Assembly: GCA_013396635.1 (NCBI GenBank)
Contig: WBMW01003151.1
Coordinates: 453,492-517,491, forward strand
DNA length: 64,000 nt
Reading direction: 5' to 3'
Source of the DNA: Penelope pileata
Taxonomy: Eukaryota; Chordata; Aves; Galliformes; Cracidae
The notes below the pieces were generated by a model. That model was not told where the DNA came from, ran no database searches, and worked only from the letters and a program-made list of their open reading frames with translations. Both the position numbers and the translations under genes were made by a program. How positions within the stretch are numbered: position 1 is the first letter of the stretch; each line of letters starts with the position of its first letter. Positions 1-12,600 of the stretch are shown here, one piece after another.

Positions 1-3000
1 TTGATGCTTCCAGTTTTCCCAGCTGTGCTCACTGGAAGTGCATGAGGACACCATCTGGCAGCAATGAGGTATAGCTCTGCCAGATGGAACTGAAGCGTTT
101 TGGTTGGAGAGAGATGTTCCTTCCTCTCCCCATGTCACCTTTGTCATTAGGGAAATGTCTTCCAAACAGAGGACCTTTTTTCCCCTTTCCTCCAAATAAC
201 TGTAGCTACTATAGCAGTCTTCTCAGCAAGCCTAGGTTTTCAGTGCCAGTATTTCAGAGGACAGCAAGGGTCAACAGAAGCACCATTTGTTCTGTTGTGG
301 AACAATACCAGCTTGTTTTATGGTTTCTTTTGTGTGTGTGTGTGCATTTGTCTCAATATTTTAGAATAACTTGAAGAACTAAATTTGATACAGTTATTTG
401 GTGAAATTCCATGGAATTAGCACACCCACATGCACTAAAACTAGTTCTGGCACAAGGAGGTATCGGACCTGTTACTTGCAGTTGCTTTTGCCTACCACTA
501 TATATTTACTAGACCATTTATGTTTTCCTATGCTCTGGAAACTTGGCTGTGTACATTTAAAATGCGCCTAACTAATATATATATATTAAATTGGAACTTA
601 TTAAAATTTTAAGCTTTGGAAAATAAAATGAGAAAAAAATGCACATGAATACTTGTGAATGCTGTTTTATAGTAGCAGCTTCTACCTTGACTGAAAGAAA
701 TTGTGTATTTATATAGAAGCAAGGCTAATGGCAGTAGTAAAGAATACTGAATAACTGAGGTGATGCAGTGAGACATGGATGTTCCAATGAACATTCATTC
801 TCTACATCTATTGCTGTAGGGCAACAGAACTGCTAAGCAATTAAGTCACAGGTCTTCACGATGTTTTTGCAGTTTCAGTCAGTTCCTTGCATCCAGGTAG
901 ATAAGCGGATCTCCCTCAATCATGGGAAATGAAATGGCTTGTCACAAAACCAGGATGGGAATGTCTGGGTTCACTGTAATTTTTTTTGCTGAATCTGTTT
1001 TCACAGCACTAACACATAACTGCTCTGAATTTCCTATCTGCTCTCCAAGAAGCTACACATAATCTCTAAAATTACACCTCGGCGATACAGTACGATAAAA
1101 TAAAGAACTGTTGTCATTTGAGCACTTGCCAAACTTCAGCTACTGTCATATTTGCTTTTTTCCAAGTCACAGTCTGTGTTTTGCATGATAGTTCGACATA
1201 TTCCAGCTCACACTTGCAGTGTGTAGCTTTGCCATAGCCCTACCGTCAGTGTCGAAGCCATTCATAGACCTGCAACACAGGCAGAAGGCTCCCCCGTGTG
1301 TCTTTCTGCTGAAAGAAATATCAGGATTGAACTTGCAAGTTTTTATGGGAGAGTTAATTATGGGATACGGGATGTCAGAGGAGTATCACCAGGGAGCAGT
1401 GACCTAGCTACAAAAACTGCCATAGGAAAATGAGGCTGATCCTACATTTAAATAAAAAAAAATAAATAAAAGGCAAGAAAAAAAGAAAAAGCAATGATGT
1501 TTGGGACAGTATCTACTTTGATATTTTTAAATTAATCATTAAAAGGCAGATTTAGCTTCTTCCAATTCTTATTTTAGAGGAGTATTGTTACCAAAGGTAC
1601 ATGGTTGAGCTACTGTTTTGTTCTAAATATTGACAGGTTCTGGTTGTGTAAAACAGGTGTACAAGGCAGATCTGTTGTGCTGTGTGAAGCTATGCCAGCT
1701 TATCACATCCAGTCTCTACTGTCTTTTAAAATACTGTCTCTGCGTACTCCAGAGGCACTCCTGTAAGAACATCTGTGTATTACTCTAGCATGTTTATCTT
1801 GGCCTTTTGATTTGGATGGTCAGTGTACTTTGTGTCCTTTTCACAGACAGTTTAAGTAATAACAATAAAAATGCCTATAAAAAGGCTGTAGGTGCTGTGA
1901 CACTTGATTTTACAACAACGTAACATAGCCAGCAACATTAAAAACAAAACAGAAACAAACAAACACATTCATCAGGAGAAATTAAGTACACAAAATTCAG
2001 CCACTTGCTAAGTAGGCTACAAAATTGCTCCTGTTCACCTGAGGTCTGGGAAGAAACCTTCAGCCACTACACAAATGCTGACCACTGCAACTGCAAGAGA
2101 ATTAAATGAGATGACTCAGTGTAACCAGGCTGTTCATAACAAGTTTGAAGATGCAGAAGTGAAATCTTAATGTGAGGCTTTTTGTTTGCTCTTTTGGTGT
2201 TTTTGTGTGGGTTTTTTTTTCCACTTAAATTGAACTTTTTGTTGGATGGATTGTGTGAATCACTGTGCCTTTTTTGTTTCTGAATAGCAGTGGTCATCTG
2301 TGGAAAGAAGTGTTGCTTCTAGGCCCCTTAGGAGCATGAATGATGGCCTCAGTGCTCCCTTCCCTGCCTTCCGAGCCTCCCAGCCTCCTGTGGCTGTGTA
2401 ATGTGCACGGATGGCACGCTGAATTTGAGACTGTCAGTCCCCTAGGTGGCCACGCCATCCCCAATCTTTTATCAGTGATATATGTGTAAACTATTCAGGG
2501 TACCTGTGCTGGTTAAAGATGAGAACTCTTCTGAAGTTTTTCTCATTAAGTACATGACTGGCTTTGAATGTTTGATCCAGTTGATGAATTGCTAGATGAA
2601 AGCGTGTATCCCCATTTGTTTGGGGATTGCTATTTAGGAGTAAGTCATATGATATGCCTGTGAAGACAACTAACAATTGTTAATAGTATTCAAAACAGAA
2701 ACTACTTCAGACAAAAAATATTTTCTAGTGTTTTCTGCAAATCATATTGCATGCAGCTGTTTATTGGAGCTCGAGGCAGACCTTTGGCTGTTAGCTGTCT
2801 TGTTTTGCGGGTAGTAAAGCTGTGATCAACATGGAATAACATCTCAGCAGGTGCTTTGAATTGGTCTTCACTAACATTATGCATGTAATCTGTGAAGCAA
2901 GTTTTATATCAATTCTTAAGCTGCTTAATATGCTGTCTTCTTAAAATTCTTTTGTATCCTCCTTCTTGGATTACTGTAATGTTTAGGCTTTTCTTGGCTA

Positions 3001-3840
3001 TGACACGCTGCAGCTGAGCTCAGTTACTGTTTCAGTTACAGATGGTAGCAAATTCTTTTTTCAGCCATAGAAGCCGTAATGTATAACAGCTTAAAAACTG
3101 TGACATCACTTTTGGATTAAACTAGTCTGGCTGCCAACTGAACCATGATATCCTGGGTATGAAGTGGAAATAGGCTTGGTTTTTGGTGGCATAAGCTAGT
3201 TGAAAAGCTTTATTTTTAAACAAGTTCTTCTTTATGAAGATTATTCTTTTTGAAACTTCTTGCATAGCAGAAGAGTAAGATGAGTGGTATTCAATGTTGT
3301 GCTTTTCCTAAAATGACAGCATCAGTAAAGAACACTGATCAAGAAAATGCACTTTTTTCTTAAAAACATTTGGATTTTTTTTTTCTGTGAGAGTTAAATT
3401 TTCCCCTTTCTTCCACTCTCCATTCTTCTTCTCCTCCCCAATCAAGCATTAATGAGGAATTCAGGTTTAAAAAAAGAAAAAAAAGAGAAGCAACGAGGAT
3501 AAACAGACCTCACAGGCTCCTCATTCAGCTCAGCAGGGCACTAGACCTTCGCTATTCTTCATTTCACAGTGAAGATGATCAGTTCTGGGTGACCACTTTC
3601 AAAGGGTATGGAGTTTTTGAAGGTGCTCGGCAGGATGATAAATTGTCGTGTCTGTCATCTTGTGCCTTGAGGAAATGCAGCAGGGGGCTCTTCTGCAGGA
3701 ACTTGTGAAGAAAAAGCTACAGGCTGTGACCCTGGGCTGGTTGGATGCCACCTGTTTGTGTGGAATCTGTCCAAGGGTCTGCTAAATAGTACTTGAATTG
3801 AAATTTTTTCTAAGAATGGATGGGAAAATAGATTATTAGG

Positions 3841-4135
3841 TAGGTCACTCTGAAAGTAATGCCTCCTATTTATTTCCATGGAAACTACAACAGCTACAAA
3901 GAGCCCAGTAACACTGTTTGATAGAGCAATTTCTCAGCTACAAAATGCTGTTTTTTCAACATAGTCACCACTATTTACTGTGCAATTTTGCCAGCGATGG
4001 ACGAGAGTCTGCATGCTGCACTCGTGACAATCTGTGCCAATGGAGGTGAGCCGCTGTTTCACTGTTCCTGTGATGATGTCATTGCTCGGAAAATGTTGCC
4101 CATGTCCATAAACTTAATAGCCTTAATAGCCATGT
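3841..4135 (-). mobile_element. mariner-type DNA transposon remnant (Galluhop-like)
   Basis: The + strand starts with a terminal segment GGTCACTCTGAAAGTAATGC followed by TCCTATTTATTTCCATGGAAA. From memory this is the 3' end of the chicken mariner element Galluhop/Mariner1_GG read backwards. Read on the minus strand, the segment contains degenerate coding sequence like the end of a SETMAR-type transposase and runs out into the terminal repeat. Only about 300 bp remain, with stops and no catalytic region, so it is a dead copy. Its inner edge is close to a CR1 fragment. The family name rests on recall, not a search. Confidence 0.65.
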
Positions 4136-4167
4136 CCTTAAACTACATAGCAAATGTTGCTAGGTCC

Positions 4168-4490
4168 AGTACCTGAAGGGGCCTACAGGAAAGCTGGGGA
4201 GGGACTTTTTACAACGATAGGTAATGACAGGACAAAGGGTAATGGCTATAAACTGAAAGAGGGAAGATCTAGACTAGATATAAGGAAGAAATTCTTCACT
4301 GTGAGGGTGGTGAGACACTGTAACAGGTTGCCCACAGAAGTTGTGAATGCCCCCTCCCTGGAAGTGTTCAGGGCCAGGCTGGATGGGGCTTTGAGCAACC
4401 TGGTCTGGTGGGAGGTGTCCTTGCCCATGGCAGGGGGGTTGGAGCAAGCTGATCTCTAAGGTCCCTTCCACCCTGAACCATTCTATGATA
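4168..4490 (+). mobile_element. CR1 LINE 3' fragment
   Basis: The fragment begins at AGTACCTGAAGGGGCCTACAGG and ends at ACCATTCTATGAT, the typical CR1 3' tail. One frame (to 4459) still reads the C-terminal end of CR1 ORF2, including FFTVRVVRH.NRLP.EVV and LVWWEVSLPMAGGLEQADL before the stop. It is heavily 5'-truncated, as most CR1 copies are. It is similar to the copies at 34019 (+) and 52508 (-), so all three appear to be one subfamily. Confidence 0.93.
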
Positions 4491-6533
4491 AATACACGTG
4501 TTCCTACCATAGGTTAAGCCTGGGGAGGTAGATAATTCTGCTTTTCTGAGCCATACATTGTAGTTTACATCAGTAAGTTACCATAACTTGTATGTATGCA
4601 AGTTGCTTGGTCCTTCATTTTGGTTGGACTCAGTGTTCTTAAGTGCCCCTTCCATTCAGATGCCTTTTGTTGTTTTGTTTTTACACATTTTTGAGAGTTT
4701 GCAATAATTTAGACACCATATCTTATTATCCACCTGAATTTTCAATGTTAAAATTCCATATTTTCGCTTACCTTGTGCTTGAGATTATTCTATGTTTTTG
4801 TGTCCTTCTCTTTCTTTTATGCGATTGTGATTTTGTTGACTGACTTCATCTGTTGCTGAAGTGACATTGTAAAATGAAAAGAAACTTCAAAGGAAATGAT
4901 AATTTTACTCTAGTTTTAAAAAAAACATTTTTGACATTTTGCTATTTATAGTGTTTTCTTGCAACATTGAAGTCTATTTGAAAAATGGGAATGGGCTTTT
5001 CTTGCCTACTCTCCTGTTAAAGACATCAAAGAAGTAAATCCAATTTTAAGAGCGCACATTTCTTTACCCCTATATTTGGATTTTGGTAAAATAGTCTTTT
5101 AAAAATAAATTTAAATGTGAACTGTATCCAGTGATATTGCATTAAAACTGCTGTTGGTGACTACATCACAAAAAGACTGTCCACTTCAAAATAAGCATGA
5201 AGACATTTTACAAAATGCGTTATCTTGAAGTGGCTGTGACGTCTCTGTAGAGATAAAATCGGGATTTGTTGATTGTATTGCTGATGCAGAGACTGCAGAG
5301 GGAGCTAGCGATCTGATGTAAGCCCTATTTGTGGTGAAGAACGTCAGGGAATTGTGTTCCTGTTTATTTCATGACAGAGGCCATGTCAAATCTCAGGGAA
5401 AGTGAGAAATAGGATAAAATTTGAGAAGGGATAACATTATGGTACTTTAGGGCAAGGAATAAAAAACTGCTCCAAACCAGCATAACACCTGTCTAGACCT
5501 TCTTAGAATATTAATGGAAAGAAGTATCAATAACAATGGAAGAGGAAAAATACATGTATATCACTGCTGTAACAAAATTTAGCTGAACCCAGAAGAGCTC
5601 TGTGCGCTACCACTTTGGAAATCATGCATTCTATGGTTGAGATTTGCTACAAAAATGAAGGGAATAAGCTGCAGAGAAGCTGGCTCTTGTGGTTTGAACT
5701 TGTAGCCCCCTGTGGGTATACCCATCTCCACTTATGAAAAGCTCAAGATCTGTTTTTTAACTCTGTAGTAATTTTTTTACTTGGATCAAGGCCAATGTAT
5801 CATTAACAACACTGAGAGTAGCAGCAAACTGTAATATGAGGACCCAAAGACATGGCCAGAAAAAGGGAAATAGGGAGACCCTTCAAGCTAGGAGCAGTGA
5901 CCCTCGAAGAATGACAGAGCTTTGAGGAAAACATGTGGAAGTGGCAGTTTTTAAGTCAAAGGCATTGTTAACAATGAGTGTTGTTTCACAGTGTTACACA
6001 TCCTTTAAGAAGCTTGAATCAAACCGTTTCCCGTTTTGTTGCTGGAACCAGTCTTTCCGCGTTTGCCTTACTTGCCCTGTTTCATTCCAACCTGTTTATC
6101 CAGAAGTAAATGTTGGTTTCTGTGGACCTCGTGCTGTTTGTTTCAACAGATCTGTATAATAGACTGAAAGCACTTTCAAAATGCTAAATAGTGGTATTTA
6201 AAAAAGTCTGGTTCTGTAGCAGTGAAGGTATGAGTTTGTTTCAAATAGAAATGTGGTATCTATCCTACTCCAACTGGTATCTATTAGAAAATTCTGTTTC
6301 AGGCTATTGGAAGCAAGGTGTGGCTGATCCCAGTCCAATCTCGACAAAGATTCACGAAAATTCACAGGGCTGGAGGAGAAAAGGCATTCTTCCATGCATC
6401 TAACCTCTTTGTTGGTCCACAGATGGTAGCAGACAAGTTTTGAAGCAAACCTGGAGAGCGTGCAAGTTATCTCACTACCTGAAAATCCTTATTTTTTACC
6501 TTGATTCTAATAATTCATTTTCTGTTTGTGCAG

Positions 6534-6629
6534 ATCCTAGGAGAAAGTATCATGTAAGGCTGCTGGCATATAACAATATGGAAGAAGGTTATCAAGCAGA
6601 CCAAACAGTCAGCACTCCAGGATGTGTCT
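6534..6629 (+). CDS. PRTG: PRTG exon: end of an FN3 domain
   Basis: The exon follows a TTTGTGCAG acceptor and ends before GTAAGT; both borders are phase 1. It reads [20 protein letters not shown] and then ADQTVSTPG, the F-G strands of an FN3 domain (probably the third of five). Confidence 0.9.
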
Positions 6630-9600
6630 GTAAGTGTTGTAGATGCATGAAGAATTTATTAAGATCTGAGCTATTTCAGGATACCAGCAGCTCTTTGATT
6701 TTAATGTATAAGTAATCAATTAATTCAATGTAAAATAGAGATCCAGAAAGGTCCTGTCTGTGACAAGTACTGTCCTAGTCAGAGATGATCTCCTGTTTCC
6801 AAAAGCTTCAGCTGAGGAAACAAGATAAGCCACCAAATGCATTTTCCTTCCCTGTTGGATTGTCTGTGTCATCTAACCGGTGATATATCATGTCTTATCA
6901 GTTTAAAGCTTGAATGAGATTCCTGGGTCTGAATACAAGGTGATACTGGGTAGGAGCAGATTTGAATCTGAATCTGTGGGTTCAGACCATTCTCTTAACC
7001 TTACCAGTATCCGTATATGGTTCATTAAATAACTCACGCTTCTTTTTTGCTTTAAAAAGCTGTCCGTGATCGCATGGTGCCACCACCGCCACCCCCTCAC
7101 CATCTCTATGCCAAAGCTAACACTTCATCTTCTATCTATCTTCACTGGGGAAAGCCTGCCTTTACATCTGCACAGGTCGTTAATTACACAATCCGCTGCA
7201 ACCCAGTGGGACTGCAGAATGCGTCTCTGGTTCTCTACCTTCAAACGTAAGTGCAGCGCTATTGCATCTTGATTTCCCATTTCTAGATCCAGTTTCCAGA
7301 TTTTCTACCATCTTTTAATCCCCTTTAAAAGGGATAAAAGTTGTTAGAAAGGACTGTGTGTTTTGCCTAGTGGCTACAAGTTCTGTTTCTTTGGTTATAT
7401 AAGATGTGACATTAGAACAGCCTAGTTCTCTACCTGTCATCCATCTCTGGACAAGCTCTTGAATTTTTAACAGCTTTATTTAGCTAAGTTGAATTTGTTG
7501 TTAAGCTCTTCTTCAACCAAAGGGATTACTTTATAGTAATATAAAAAAATTATACGTATGGTCAAAAATGGGACTTAGTCCAGTGTCCAGTTTTAAGACT
7601 GGAAACAAAAATTCTTGAATTTTGATGGGTTGACATTTTGATGGTATGTCATTGTGGGAACACCACATTCCTAAGTGTGTGGCATCAGGAGAAAGCTGAG
7701 TAGGACTTACAGCTTGCTCTTCAGAGAAGCAGTGCATGCATCACAGAGCAGTAGGGCAGGGAAGAAATTCTATTTGAGCTTAGTACTCAACTCTGGGCCC
7801 AAGTGGTATGGGAGTAGAAGACTTTGGTCCATTGTGACCACTAGCAGTGGAGGCCGTGGTGCTATTGAGGGCAGCTGCCTCAATACTTGGGTTTCCTCAA
7901 GCCTTCTAAAGAAGAGAAATGCTGAGTTAACAGATGCCTTCCATCCTAACATTGATGGTTTTCTCTCCAAAGAATACATCCCCTGCTGTTAATGCCTGAG
8001 TTAACAAGGAGACACGGTATAACCACTGTGTAAAATTCATGGCATATAACATGGAGCACAGCAACAATAACTGCTTTTTGTGATAGGATGGAAGTATTGC
8101 AAATATTGGTGACTGACCTTGCACTATAGGAGGCAAAAATACTAAATCAGATTTAATAAAGTAAGATCTGTTTCATAATATCATTTTAAATTGAGATTTA
8201 ATCTCAATGTGGGTATTGTCATTCTGAATTAACCCTAGTATGTATGAAATGATTATTTTTCCCCAGAATCAAAACAAAGCAGACTGTGTACAATAGATTG
8301 TGATCAAATAGTAAATTGCAATATCATAATTAATGCAATCAATATTATAATTAATAAATTCCCAAATGTAACTACAAGATGAGTAGAGAAAAGATTGATA
8401 TTCTGCAGAACTGTGAACTGAGAGGTAGAACCAGGAATAGCTGATGGAGCCAAGAGCGTGTGCCTTTTCAGCTGTGGTTGTAGTTTGTATTACTCCAGTT
8501 TAAAGCATAGTGTTGTATGGAAGAATGTAGAAAGAGCTGGATTGGGGATACCTGCTGGCAGTCTGGGCCATGATGTTCTTCAGCTTACCTGTGAATCAGT
8601 GAATCCTAACAACCTGTGTAATAATTTGATCTTAACCAACAGCAAACGTAGCATCCTCTGGTGAGCTCCAGAGTTGGTACAGTTACTTTTCAGGTAGACA
8701 GTGCAGATACACCAGATGTCTGAAATTGAACTGGATTGTCCTGTGTTGAGTTGTCAGTGGCTAAGAGAGATCATTTGAGTTCTGGATCTTCAAGTCATTT
8801 CCTGCTGTTATATTCCTTTTATTCTTTCGTCTATACAGGTCAGAGACTCACATGTTAGTTCAAGGTCTTGAACCAAAAACCATGTATGAATTTGCAGTTC
8901 GGTTGCACGTGGACCAGCTCTCTAGTCCCTGGAGTCCAGTAGTCTATCATACAACCCTTCCGGAAGGTAAGGGCACTGGGAAAGGACCACAGTGTTCTGA
9001 AAAGAAAGTTCTGTACGCCAAATGACCTAAAAAATTGTTCATTAATTTGAAACTGTCTGTAGGAGAGAGAAAGACTTTCTTCTACTATACAGGTAATGCT
9101 CTTCTCGGTGGAAGATAGAGGAATGCTCTCAGGAGAGTTCATTTTTTCAAAGTATGAAATTCTTTTTCACACCTGTCTTAGTTTCTAACAGAAGTTACGT
9201 TTCTCATAGTGTCTAGTATGAAGCTATGTTCTAGCCTCAGAAGAAAAACAAACTGATAACATCCTGGCAGTGTTGAACAGAGCCGAGGACATACTCAGTT
9301 CCGCATTCCTCTGCCAGTGAAACAGTTGGGGGGGGCATAAGGAGCTGGGAACTGGGAGGGGACAGGACCAGGGCAGCTGACCCAAATTGACCAAAGAGCT
9401 ATTCCATACCATATAACATCATGTGATTGGTGGGATTTCCAGTTCCTTTTGTTACGGAGGGGGTTAGCCGGGAGGAAGGGTCGCTGCTGGCTGTGAACCC
9501 TTGCTCTGCATATCCTCTTTATATATATATATATATATATGTATTGTTATTTCTTTTGTTTTCTTCACTATCTTAGTAAGTAGTGTTTATCTCAATCCAC

Positions 9601-12600
9601 GAGTTTTACTGCATATTTCTCTACTTCTCTCCCCCGTCCCATTTAGGGAGGGGGGAGGGTGAGTGAGTAACTGTGTGGAACTTAGCTATCTGCTGAGTCA
9701 AACCATGACAAAACCCTACCTAAAATCAGCAACCAGTTGTAAATAAAATGTGATGTACATACACCATTAGTAACCACTGAGATAACTTGAATAAAAATTT
9801 GAAATGTCTGTTGAAGAGACATAGTTGATTTATAGGTATTATGAAAGCTATTTTAAAATCCAACAGTTTTAGGAGCTCTAAGGCTAGGACATATCTGCCT
9901 TTCTTTCTATTACTCTTGCTGCTGGTTTGGTTATCTGTCAGCTTGATCAGTGAAAATTGTAAACTTCAGTTTCATATTCTTAGCATAGCTGAGTTGCACA
10001 TTCTCAGCATGTTTGGGATGTACCTGTTCATAGCTGTTTTTTTTTTGGTGTTGTTCGTAACTGTTTTCATCTGGAGTTAAAAAAGATATAGTAATGAAAC
10101 CTGTTTAAAAAACCAAAACTATTGACCAGATCAGAGTTAACAGGTGAGTTTCTGCTGAGGAGCAGTGAATATGTTTGTTTATCTGTTATCTGGGATGTAG
10201 CCGTAGCCATTGGGTCTGCACAGCAGTTTAATTGCATGTAAATTAGATTAGCCTAATAGTATTGTGTTACTGTTCTCACAGCACCATCTGGCCCTCCAGT
10301 AGGAGTGAAGGTGACTTTGATAGAGGATGATACTGCTTTGGTTTCCTGGAAGCCACCTGATGGTCCTGAAACAGTTGTTACACGATATACTATCCTCTAT
10401 GCTTCCAGGAAGTCTTGGATTGCTGGGGAATGGCAGGTGTTGCACAGAGAAGGTAAACTAAAATCATAAATGTATGAACGGGACAAGCAGTGATGCTACT
10501 CATAAGATGCTTCATAATTTTCAAATCCCTTGGACTACAATAAGAAAGAATATAAATGTTCACATAAAAGTTATAATTAGTTTAGAATTATTCCGAGGTT
10601 TGCGATGAAAACATGCTAAAAAACAATGCCTCAGAAGGTGGGGGGAGAGCGATTGTCTGCATTGCTTTGGGGCTCAGTGTGTGCATGTGAACCAAAATGT
10701 CTCATAAATCCAATTACATCTGTCATAGTTGTGTGTAAAATGATTTTGATGGTTCTATTTTGTGAAAGTACTCTTTCAAATCTGAAGTCTCTGAGATGCC
10801 TTGCTCTTCAGAAATAAATTTATAAATGTGACTGTGTGGATTTATATGTTTCTTTTGATCACTGCCAATCCAGTTAGCTGAGTTTGCTTAATGAACTTTA
10901 CCCTACTCCCAGTAAATAGCTGTGCAAATGGAATTTAACTCTCTGGCTGTCTTCTCTTGCTGAAGCCCAGCTAGGTGATCTAACAGAAACTCAGGCATGG
11001 TAATGGTAGTGTGAGCTGCGGTCGTATCTTTGTGATTACATGTAGATAGAGTCTAAATTTTTAGAAGTACTTTCCAGAATAATACTGTGATTTGAAGAGC
11101 TGCATCAAGAACAGATTTCTATTGTGTTCAGGAAAAAAAGACATTTACCCTTAGGCTGGTATTCAAAACAGGCAGAGGCAGTTCAGAATAGATAATAATC
11201 CAATAAGATACGAAACCAAGGAAGAAAGTTCAGTGTTACAGAATAAAGTCATATGCTGGATAGCTTGAATAAGAGGATTGGCTGGGAAGAGTCATATTTT
11301 GTTGTCCTGTTGTTTCATGGCTGAAAGCTGTCTTGGCACCAGAGAGAGATGCTTTACTTTTTCTGTATAGAAGAACACGTAAAGCTCAATGACTTTTGAA
11401 GCGCACTTACAGAGAACAGTTCTTTTTGCCATCACTGAGACTGAACTGTTCTAGTTCAGGGTTGGTGGTTGTCCCTCGTGCTCTTCCTGAAAAGAGAATG
11501 AAGGACCAAAAGCCATTTTGAAAAGTGGCAGTCCCACTTTGTTCTTGCTGGAGCAGAGTAGTGCTTTTCAGGCTGACCTCAAACAGAAATTGTCAGCTGT
11601 GAAGAACAGAAGTGAAATGACTATTAATCTTGAGTAAAATTTATGAAAAATAACTAGTTCTTGATATATCCACAAACTGTAACTATAGGGGGAAGACTGA
11701 GTGCATGGGCTTTTCTATTAAAAGTTTCAAAGAAACAACAATATAAAGTTGCTATTGAACTGTCAAAGCAACAAAAGTTGTCATATTACAAGACCAACTT
11801 AACATCAATTTTTATTTACTAAAAATACAACAGATTTAGTTTAAAATTCACAGAAAGCTGTATTTGCTGTATTTGTTGCACACAGTGAAGTGGTTAAGTT
11901 GCTGTTCCAGGTATATGCTTCAGCTCAGCTGTGACTGAAAGTGAACGGCATCACAACAAATATTTTACCACAGATAGCTGAAACGAGGGGATAGCAGTAA
12001 CAGCAAACGTTTTCCTGTGTTCCTGTACTGAACATGTTGGGGGGAATGAACAAATGCAGAGCTATAGGTGTATTACCGTGTTTGTCAACGTTAGCCACTA
12101 ATGGTGTCGATGTATTTGGATAGATATATTTGGATTTAAGGCATGGCATGGAATTCAGGCATCTTGGCGAGTTAGGACAATCTGCAGTACTCTTAGTTAA
12201 AGTACAGATGAGAAGACATGAAAGACAATGAGTATGTAGAGGGAAGATTGGGCAAACTGTGACAGTCCTTCGACAGTCCTTTCACAGGGAATTTCGGGTA
12301 GAAGCAGGGGTTAGCTTTTTTTAAATGCTTTTGCTTTAGCAAGACCAGCTAATCCTATACAATACCCAGCATTGTTTTGTCTTGACACTAAACTTCTGGA
12401 CAAAATTTATGAAATGAAATGAAACCCCATTCATACCTCCAAAGATACCTCTGCCCAAAACAAACAAAGCAAAAAGAAAAAGAAAAAAGAAACAGCCCAC
12501 AAACCAACCCTGTCACCTATAAAAGTCCTAGCATAGTCTGTATGCATGAAAATTTCCAGCAATCCACCAACTTAAAAAAAACAAAACCGAAACCACCAAA

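Larger units (their letters stand above)
1..6533 (+). other. PRTG: PRTG intron (partial), no exon recognised
   Basis: This stretch lies upstream of the first recognisable PRTG exon. That exon begins after the first base of a codon, so an upstream exon must exist, but I could not find an FN3-like exon here with proper splice borders and it is probably outside the window. The sequence is AT-rich, with poly-T and poly-A runs. It holds a mariner remnant and a CR1 fragment (listed separately). The open frames here are short and resemble nothing known. Confidence 0.6.

Noticed and set aside
4154..4459. Plus-strand frame of 101 codons as a gene
   Set aside because: It is the C-terminal coding remnant of a CR1 element.
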